This document shows, one piece after another, positions 13,720-18,757 of a DNA stretch of 18,757 nucleotides (positions are counted from its first letter, which is position 1; every line of letters starts with the position of its first letter). Source of the stretch: JBBSIG01 sp038232215. GTDB taxonomy: Bacteria > Actinomycetota > Thermoleophilia > Gaiellales > Gaiellaceae. Both the position numbers and the translations under genes were made by a program. The notes beneath the pieces were generated by a model. The model saw nothing but the letters and a program-made list of their open reading frames with translations, was not told the DNA's origin and searched no databases. The stretch covers positions 1 to 18,757 of the forward strand of contig JBBSIG010000019.1 of NCBI GenBank assembly GCA_038232215.1. Reading direction: 5' to 3'.

Positions 13720-14828
13720 CAGCGCAGAACGAGCCCGGTCTCGTCGTCGATCACGTGCACGGCCTCGGCGTCGAAGTCCAGGCCGACGTCGTCGCCGATA
13801 CGAGGTCGCGAGCCCGGAGCGCCGACGGCGCGAACATCCTGGCCGTCGAACGAGAGATGGATGATGTCCTTGGCGCCGAGCGGCTCGACGAGCGACACCT
13901 TGGCGCGAATCGTGGCGTCCGACGAGTCGGGTGCCACGAGCCGGATCCGCTCGGGCCGGATCCCGAGCGTGAGGCCTCCGTCCCGTCCGGGCGAGGCCTC
14001 GATCGCGGCCCTGCGATCCGAGACGTCGATGGCGCGCGCGTCGGCGCCGACGGGCACGACCTGCGACCGGCCCTCACGGGTCTCGTAGCGGCCGGGCAGC
14101 AGGTTGATCAGCACGGAGCCGACGAAGTTCGCGACGAAGCGGTTCGCCGGACGGTTGTAGATCTCGTCGGGCGTGCCGTACTGCTGCAGCCGCCCCAGGT
14201 TCATCACGGCGATCTTGTCCGCCATGCTCATCGCCTCCACCTGGTCGTGCGTCACGTACACCATCGTCTGCCCGACGTCGTGCTGGATCCTCTTCAGCTC
14301 GGCACGCATGTAGGCGCGGAAAGCAGCGTCGAGATTCGAGAACGGCTCGTCGAGGAGGAAGATGGCCGGCTCGACGATCATGCTGCGGCCGAGTGCCACC
14401 TTCTGCATGTCGTTCACGCTCAGCCGGCCCGCCTTGCGCTCCAGGGCAGCCCCGAGGCGGACGGTGTCCGCAACCTTCTTCACCTGCTCGTCCAGCTGCT
14501 CCTTCGTAGGGCCCTTCTTGCGTACGCGCAGCCCGAACGCGAGATTGTCGTACACCGTCATGTGCGCGAAGATGGCGTAGTTCTGGAAGACGAAGCCGAC
14601 GTTGCGCTGGCCCGGCTCGAGGTGGCTCACGGGCTGCCCGTCGAAGTAGATCTCACCGCCGGTGGGCTGCTCGAGGCCCGAGATCATGTTCATCGTCGTC
14701 GTCTTGCCGCAGCCGGACGGCCCGAGGAGCGCGACGAAGGAGCCGTGGGGGATCTCGAGCGCCAGATCTCCGACGGCGAGCAGGTCGCCGAAGCGCTTGC
14801 TCAGGTCTTCGAGGACGATCTGAGCCAC
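13719..14828 (-). CDS. MalK/UgpC-like ABC ATPase with degenerate signature (ATPase A)
   Basis: The 369-aa protein has Walker A GPSGCGKTT (36-44), Gln82, Walker B IFLLDE (156-161), switch His194 and a C-terminal MalK-like regulatory domain (LGIRPERIRLV). Its signature is LSVNDMQKVALGRS instead of LSGGQxQRVALGRA: both glycines are lost. A similar loss (LTADxKQKISLGRG) is known to me from one of the paired ATPases of rhizobial GlpST-type importers. A heterodimer with ATPase B would therefore have one canonical and one degenerate nucleotide site. The start is GTG at 14828, 8 nt after the permease stop, with no clear Shine-Dalgarno site, so translation is probably coupled. Confidence 0.9.
   Translation of the reverse strand: MAQIVLEDLSKRFGDLLAVGDLALEIPHGSFVALLGPSGCGKTTTMNMISGLEQPTGGEIYFDGQPVSHLEPGQRNVGFVFQNYAIFAHMTVYDNLAFGLRVRKKGPTKEQLDEQVKKVADTVRLGAALERKAGRLSVNDMQKVALGRSMIVEPAIFLLDEPFSNLDAAFRAYMRAELKRIQHDVGQTMVYVTHDQVEAMSMADKIAVMNLGRLQQYGTPDEIYNRPANRFVANFVGSVLINLLPGRYETREGRSQVVPVGADARAIDVSDRRAAIEASPGRDGGLTLGIRPERIRLVAPDSSDATIRAKVSLVEPLGAKDIIHLSFDGQDVRAVGAPGSRPRIGDDVGLDFDAEAVHVIDDETGLVLR
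14221..14261. repeat. 41-nt repeat shared by the two ATPase genes (copy in ATPase A)
   Basis: Second copy of the switch-region repeat at 13118-13158, in the same orientation, differing at one base (position 24 of the repeat, A versus G). Confidence 0.6.
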
Positions 14829-14836
14829 CGTTCGGC

Positions 14837-15772
14837 CTAGCGCTTAATCGCGCCGAAGGTGAGGCCGCGCACGAGGTAGCGCTGGATCAGGATCCCGAAG
14901 ATGGCCGGCGGCAGGATCAGCACCATGGCCAGCGCGGCCTGGTTGCCGTACTCCTGTCCGGAGGCGCCACCCTGAAGGGACTGCAGGTAGACGGGCGCCG
15001 TCTTCGCCCGGTCCTGCGACATCACGAGCGCGATCAGGAAGTCCGACCAGTTGAGGATGAAGACGAACAGCGCCGTCGCGGCCAGGCCACCTTTGACCTG
15101 AGGGAGCACGGCCTTGAAGAAGGCGCCCCACTGGGTGCAGCCGTCGACGATCGCCGCCTCGGAGATCTCCCGCGGCACCTCCTGGAAAAAGCTCCGCATC
15201 AGCCAGACGACGAAGGGAAAGGTGACGGCGCCGTAGAGGAGGATGAGGCCGAGGAGACTGTCCCAGAGCCCGATGTAGACCCACATGAAGAGCAGGGGGA
15301 TGATGATCGCGATGGGCGGGAACATCCGCAGCTGGAGGATCTGGAAGGGCAGCATGCGCCCGCCGGCCCGGAACCGCGCGATTCCGTAGGCGGCGAAGAT
15401 TCCGATCACGAGCGCGACCAGTGTGCCGCCGGTGGCCGCGATGATGCTGTTCTTCAGGAACGGCAAGCCGGATCGCCCGGTGTTCGCGAGGATGTCGCCG
15501 AGTGCGTCGCCGCCCCCGATCTGGATGCCGAAGATCGACCGGTAGTTGTCGAGCGTCCATTCGTGCGGCACCCAGAAGACCTTCCCGGGTGGATTCCACT
15601 CTGGGAGCGGCTTGAAGGACATCGTGACGGTCCAGTAGATGGGGAACGCGAAGACCGCCGCGATCACCGTGATCGCGATCCAGCGGCCGGCGCGCTTGAG
15701 CTGCGCGGCCGGCGCCCTGGACGCCGGGCGAGCGACCGCGGGACTGCGTCGACCTGCTTCCACGGCCGCCAT
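14837..15772 (-). CDS. Carbohydrate ABC transporter permease, MalG/UgpE-like
   Basis: The 311-aa protein has a short cytoplasmic tail, a first membrane segment at about 31-52 (WIAITVIAAVFAFPIYW), and further segments near 108-132, 141-169, 170-192, 228-250 and 280-298. The permease loop REISEAAIVDGCTQWGAFFK, then AVLPQ, is the EAA motif that docks the ATPase. The ATG at 15772 shares one base with the stop of the other permease (TGATG) and has AGGCGAGGA upstream. The frame is open further upstream, but that is a shadow of the first permease gene. It pairs with the first permease to form the membrane channel. Confidence 0.9.
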   Translation of the reverse strand: MAAVEAGRRSPAVARPASRAPAAQLKRAGRWIAITVIAAVFAFPIYWTVTMSFKPLPEWNPPGKVFWVPHEWTLDNYRSIFGIQIGGGDALGDILANTGRSGLPFLKNSIIAATGGTLVALVIGIFAAYGIARFRAGGRMLPFQILQLRMFPPIAIIIPLLFMWVYIGLWDSLLGLILLYGAVTFPFVVWLMRSFFQEVPREISEAAIVDGCTQWGAFFKAVLPQVKGGLAATALFVFILNWSDFLIALVMSQDRAKTAPVYLQSLQGGASGQEYGNQAALAMVLILPPAIFGILIQRYLVRGLTFGAIKR

Positions 15773-16812
15773 CAGATCCTCGCCTCCGCCTCGATCGCCT
15801 GCTCGATCGACGCCACGCTCGCCTCCGCCGGAACCTCGGCACCCACGAGCTCCTCGAGCGTTTCCTCCTGCGCCTGCTCGATCGGCCGGATCGCACGCAG
15901 CGCGACCAGGCTGACGAAGATCAGGACGAGGATCGCGACCGAGCTGGCGAATCCCCAACGCCCGTCGATGATCACGCGCTTGTAGAGATAGACCGAGATG
16001 TTCGTCGTGGAGTCGCCCGGCCCCCCCTGGGTCAGGAGGTAGTCGGCGTCGAAGAGCTTGAAGACCTCGATCCCGCGGATGACGAGCGCGATCAGGATCA
16101 CCGGCTTCAGCATCGGCAGGACGAGGTAGCGCATCTGGTGGAAGAAGCTCGCGCCGAGGATGCGCGCCGCGTTCATCTGGTCCTCGGGCAGGGCGACGAG
16201 GCCCGAGAGGAGGATCAAGAACATCAGCGGTGTCCACTGCCAGACGTCGACGGCCATCACGGACCAGATGGCGAGCGAGGGATCGTCGAGCCAGTGGATC
16301 TGGATCTGACCCGGAAGGATGGCCGACAGGCCCTCGTTGATGGGGCCGTCCACCTGGAACAGCATGAAGAAGATGAAGCCCGAGACGGCGGGCACCACCA
16401 TCATCGGGAGCAGGAAGAAGACGGTCACGAGGCTGCGGCCGCGGAAGTTCTTCAGCAGCAGCAGCGCGAGCGCGAAGCCGAACAGGAACTCGACGGCGGT
16501 GCAGACGACGGTGATGAGGATGGTGCGCCACATCGCCCACCAGAAGACCCCGGAGGTCAGCGCCTCCCAGTAGCCATCGAACCAGTGCCAGAACTTGTAC
16601 GCGTGCCAGACGTCCTGGCCGCTCGTCGGGTTCCACTCGGTGAAGCCGATGTAGATCGCGACGGCGGCCGGGAAGAGAACGATGAAGGCCAGCAGCAGCT
16701 GGCCGGGTGTGACGAGCGCGGCGGCAACCGGCCCGTCGCTGCGACCGCTCAGGTCCGGCAGGCGCCGTTTCGGCGCCTGCCGGACCTCGATACCCGTCGG
16801 TGTTGCGTCCAC
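15772..16812 (-). CDS. Carbohydrate ABC transporter permease, MalF/UgpA-like
   Basis: The 346-aa protein has six hydrophobic segments, the first at about 31-57, then a periplasmic loop (WNPTSGQDVW). The EAA-type loop EDQMNAARILGASFFHQMRY leads into LVLPM, and the family segment LLTQGGPGDSTTNISVYLY is present. The start is GTG at 16812, 19 nt after the binding-protein stop, with only GGGG as ribosome binding site. Codons 9-21 form one half-and-half of a perfect hairpin (16751-16787). After the last membrane helix there is an unusual ~36-residue acidic tail (EETLEELVGAEVPAEASVAS and so on) facing the cytoplasm, not normal for MalF-type permeases. It probably contacts nothing known; its role is open. 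Confidence 0.9.
   Translation of the reverse strand: MDATPTGIEVRQAPKRRLPDLSGRSDGPVAAALVTPGQLLLAFIVLFPAAVAIYIGFTEWNPTSGQDVWHAYKFWHWFDGYWEALTSGVFWWAMWRTILITVVCTAVEFLFGFALALLLLKNFRGRSLVTVFFLLPMMVVPAVSGFIFFMLFQVDGPINEGLSAILPGQIQIHWLDDPSLAIWSVMAVDVWQWTPLMFLILLSGLVALPEDQMNAARILGASFFHQMRYLVLPMLKPVILIALVIRGIEVFKLFDADYLLTQGGPGDSTTNISVYLYKRVIIDGRWGFASSVAILVLIFVSLVALRAIRPIEQAQEETLEELVGAEVPAEASVASIEQAIEAEARI
16751..16787. repeat. Perfect inverted repeat: 17-bp arms, 3-nt loop, inside permease 5' coding end
   Basis: The left arm AGGTCCGGCAGGCGCCG and its exact reverse complement flank TTT on the plus strand (AAA in the transcript). In the mRNA of the leftward operon this is an uninterrupted, GC-rich 17-bp stem beginning 26 nt into the permease gene and about 45 nt after the binding-protein stop. 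No U-run follows, so it is not an ordinary terminator. Chance occurrence of such a stem is negligible. It is placed to stabilise the 3' end of the binding-protein message or to reduce permease translation. Confidence 0.85.
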
Positions 16813-16831
16813 TGACCCCGTGCCCGACCGG

Positions 16832-18574
16832 CTAGCGGATCTTGGTCGAGACGGGCTTGATCTGCAGCTGCTTTCCGGGCTGGTCGGTCACGGTCGGGAA
16901 GGCCTTCTTCAAGGTCTTCCAGGCGGCGGCCTGATTCGCTTGGCCGAGACGATGGGTGGTCTTGTCCCAGGCGTCGCTGAGTTGCTTGGCTGCCTTCTCC
17001 GGGCTGACCTGCTTCGTCAGCACCTTCTGCATCAGATCCGACACCGCCTGCCTGTACTCGGAGCCGCCGCGGATCGTGATCGGAGGCGCCGAGCGCGGGA
17101 CGATGTCCTCGAACGCTCCGAGCGGCTGGGCGCCGTAGCTGCGTGCGACGTACGGATCGTCGAAGGAGTACTTGTGGTGCGGATCCTGGTAGCCGTTCGG
17201 GTTGAAGGTGAGCCACGTGTAGACGCGGGCTCCTCCTGCCCACTGCAGGAAGAGATAGGCGGCCTCGTGGTTCTTCTTGTTCGCGTGAGCGTTCACGCCG
17301 TAGGTGATGTTGTAGAAGATCACCGGGCGGCGGATCAGCTTGCCGCCGACGACACGACCGGGCATGACGTCCGATTTGATGTACCGGCCGACGTTGCGGG
17401 GGTCGAGCTTCTTGTTTCCCGGGAGGATCTTCGACATGTTCGGGAACGTCGCGTTCATGGGCGCGCTGCCGGCCCCGAAGAGCTGGTACGTCCCGAGCCA
17501 GTCCTTCTGGAGCGAGCCGGGCCCGTGGTACTTCAGGTTGCGCAGGATCTCCTCGAACGCCCGCACCCCAGCGTTGTTGTTCACGTTCGCGGAGCCGTCG
17601 TCCTTGAAGTAGTACATGTTCGGGTTGCCCGAGCAGACGAAGCGCTGGTTGAAGTTGACGACGCCCCAGAAGGGAGCGTAGGTCATCACGTCACCGTACA
17701 TCGGCGGGTTCGCGTTCGGCCTCGTGAAGAACTCCGCCACCTGCCGGTGCTCGTCCCAGGTGAGCGGCGGACGGAGCTCGTGCCCGTACTTGTCGGCGAA
17801 GTTCTTGCGCTCCTTGGGGTTGGAGAAGAGGTCGGCACGGTAGAAGAAGGGCTGCGTGTCGTTGTCGAACGCGACCGCGTACGTCCTGCCCTTGTACTTG
17901 GTGAAGAGGGTGACGGTGCTCTCGCCCCCCGCGTACCCGTACTTGGGGTCGTGCCAGCTCGGCTTGTGCTTGCGCACGTAGTCGTCGAGCGGCCGGATCA
18001 GGCCTGCCTCGGCGAAGTCGCCCATCTCCTCGATCGCGAACGTGACGAGATCGAAGCTTCCGTTCTTCGTCGAGGCGTTGCGCAGGTTCGTCTGGTACTC
18101 CTGAGCCGGGGACGTCTCGACGAACTTGATCTTGATGCCGGTCTCCTTCTCGAAGAGCCCGACGATCGAGGGAGCGCCTTTCGGGAACGGCGACTCGAGT
18201 TGCGGCCGGGCGAAGTCGAGCGCCTGGACGACGAGCGTGTCGGGAGCCTTGCCGGCCTTCTTCATGGCACGCAGCGCGCTGATCGCCCGCCCCTCTTCCG
18301 AGTTGGCCGGGTACTGGTACCGCTCGGCTCCCTTGAAGCCGGTCGGCCCTCCGATCATGCCCTTGGCGAGCCCGTTGGCGAGTGCCCTGTTCCGCGACTG
18401 CGACGTCCAGGCCCGAGCGACCCCGGGCATGCCTGCGAGGACGACACCGGCGCCTGCGACGCCGGAACCGGCGACAAACGCCTTGCGGCTGATCGGCCTG
18501 TCGACCGCCTCCGGGGTAACGGTCTCCCCCGGGCTGTCCGGCAGGTCCCGCTCGCTGAGGTCGTGCTGCTCCAT
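16832..18574 (-). CDS. Extracellular solute-binding protein, sugar/polyol ABC importer, Tat-like signal
   Basis: The 580-aa protein is longer than typical sugar-binding proteins (about 420-450) and near the size of GlpV-like polyol binders. Residues 29-55 look like a Tat-type signal: SRKAFVAG (Arg-Lys rather than Arg-Arg), a weakly hydrophobic GSGVAGAGVVLAG core, and an A-R-A cleavage site. There is no lipobox cysteine. The mature part shows family features such as GIKIKFVETSPAQEYQTNLR, FDLVTFAIEEMGDFAEAGLI and the aromatic-rich AYLFLQWAGGARVYTWLTFN. It captures the substrate outside the membrane and delivers it to the two permeases. The ATG at 18574 follows AGGAGGAGG with good spacing. It is the first gene of the transporter operon. 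Confidence 0.9.
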   Translation of the reverse strand: MEQHDLSERDLPDSPGETVTPEAVDRPISRKAFVAGSGVAGAGVVLAGMPGVARAWTSQSRNRALANGLAKGMIGGPTGFKGAERYQYPANSEEGRAISALRAMKKAGKAPDTLVVQALDFARPQLESPFPKGAPSIVGLFEKETGIKIKFVETSPAQEYQTNLRNASTKNGSFDLVTFAIEEMGDFAEAGLIRPLDDYVRKHKPSWHDPKYGYAGGESTVTLFTKYKGRTYAVAFDNDTQPFFYRADLFSNPKERKNFADKYGHELRPPLTWDEHRQVAEFFTRPNANPPMYGDVMTYAPFWGVVNFNQRFVCSGNPNMYYFKDDGSANVNNNAGVRAFEEILRNLKYHGPGSLQKDWLGTYQLFGAGSAPMNATFPNMSKILPGNKKLDPRNVGRYIKSDVMPGRVVGGKLIRRPVIFYNITYGVNAHANKKNHEAAYLFLQWAGGARVYTWLTFNPNGYQDPHHKYSFDDPYVARSYGAQPLGAFEDIVPRSAPPITIRGGSEYRQAVSDLMQKVLTKQVSPEKAAKQLSDAWDKTTHRLGQANQAAAWKTLKKAFPTVTDQPGKQLQIKPVSTKIR

Positions 18575-18706
18575 CAGTCCTCCTCCTTAGGGGGCACTAG
18601 GCGCGGATCCTGTCACGTTCAGAAGCTCCGCCACCCATTGCCGCATGCCTGGAGTTGCCGATTGCCTCGGTGGCCGACTGTTCCGAACACCGTAGAGGTC
18701 GGGCGA

Positions 18707-18735
18707 CGTATATCAGGGTCGACTTTGCTTGTCTA
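18707..18735 (-). promoter_or_regulatory. Candidate promoter of the transporter operon
   Basis: On the minus strand TAGACA (18735-18730, 5 of 6 to TTGACA), a 17-nt spacer and TATACG (18712-18707, 4 of 6 to TATAAT) form a good promoter. The predicted leader is about 125 nt, ending in the strong AGGAGGAGG site. The -35 is embedded in the palindrome GTCTAGAC. Confidence 0.5.
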
Positions 18736-18738
18736 GAC
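18731..18738. promoter_or_regulatory. GTCTAGAC palindrome over the -35, candidate GntR/HutC-type operator
   Basis: GTCTAGAC, in the context TTGTCTAGACCTG, matches the core of operators bound by HutC-subfamily GntR regulators such as DasR (GGTCTAGACC). It overlaps the proposed -35 of the transporter operon, where a repressor would block transcription. The palindrome is short and no regulator gene is present, so this is tentative. Confidence 0.35.
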
Positions 18739-18757
18739 CTGTTCCCGGAGCGGGCGG

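Noticed and set aside
14837..16636. A 599-aa minus-strand frame that could suggest a fused permease
   Set aside because: The part before 15772 is an Arg/Pro-rich shadow of the first permease; the true start is the TGATG-coupled ATG at 15772.
16751..16787. Intrinsic terminator at the permease hairpin
   Set aside because: No U-run follows the stem in the leftward transcript and the stem lies inside coding sequence of an otherwise intact operon.
16682..18736. A 684-codon open frame on the plus strand
   Set aside because: It is the antisense shadow of the solute-binding protein gene: low-complexity composition typical of high-GC shadow frames, no ribosome binding site.
1..18757. RNA genes, CRISPR arrays, insertion sequences, integrases or att sites
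   Set aside because: I saw no tRNA or rRNA pattern, no regularly spaced repeats, no transposase motifs and no terminal inverted repeats flanking a unit.

Overview
The window is about two-thirds G+C with almost no spacer. Genes start with AGGAGG-type ribosome binding sites or with overlapping ATGA/GTGA/TGATG junctions. This suits a high-GC bacterium, most likely an actinobacterium (a Thermoleophilia-like soil lineage is a guess from gene style, not shown). No RNA gene, CRISPR array, insertion sequence, integrase or regulator gene was seen. The whole window reads as a carbohydrate or cyclitol uptake and catabolism locus.

Layout. (A) 1-1692 (-): 3'-truncated PEP-utilising phosphotransferase-like gene. 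It is divergent from a short-chain dehydrogenase (SDR, 1791-2576 +), and a 14-bp perfect palindrome lies between them. (B) 2573-6609: an eroded zone. It holds an intact mandelate-racemase-type enolase-superfamily gene (3553-4737 +) and a MetE-like zinc methyltransferase (5175-6440 +). Between them are four broken genes: an aldolase-like 5' stub, an IolC-type kinase with an internal deletion plus frameshift, an SMP-30 lactonase remnant, and the tail of an SDR fused to the end of the MetE-like gene. (C) 6630-11628 (+): a compact six-gene run in which every junction is a 4-nt overlap: isomerase, zinc alcohol dehydrogenase, isomerase, SDR, degenerate SDR, isomerase. (D) 18574-11633 (-): substrate-binding protein, two permeases, two MalK-like ATPases and a fourth isomerase. 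Runs C and D converge with only 4 nt between their stop codons.

How it may work (inference). The ABC importer brings in a sugar or polyol. Its architecture (a binding protein near 580 aa and two non-identical ATPases, one with a degenerate signature) resembles the rhizobial GlpSTPQV polyol importer. The dehydrogenases oxidise the substrate, and the four TIM-barrel sugar isomerase/epimerase-family proteins rearrange, epimerise or cleave the keto-sugar. The IolC-like kinase points to an inositol-like or 2-deoxy-keto-acid branch, but it is now broken. The MetE-like protein keeps all four zinc ligands and could act on a methylated substrate or be a recruited lyase.

Most notable: a perfect 17-bp-arm hairpin inside the 5' coding end of the first permease gene; an SDR paired with a truncated, catalytically empty SDR; four isomerase paralogues in one locus; and several deletion scars clustered between 2.6 and 6.6 kb.
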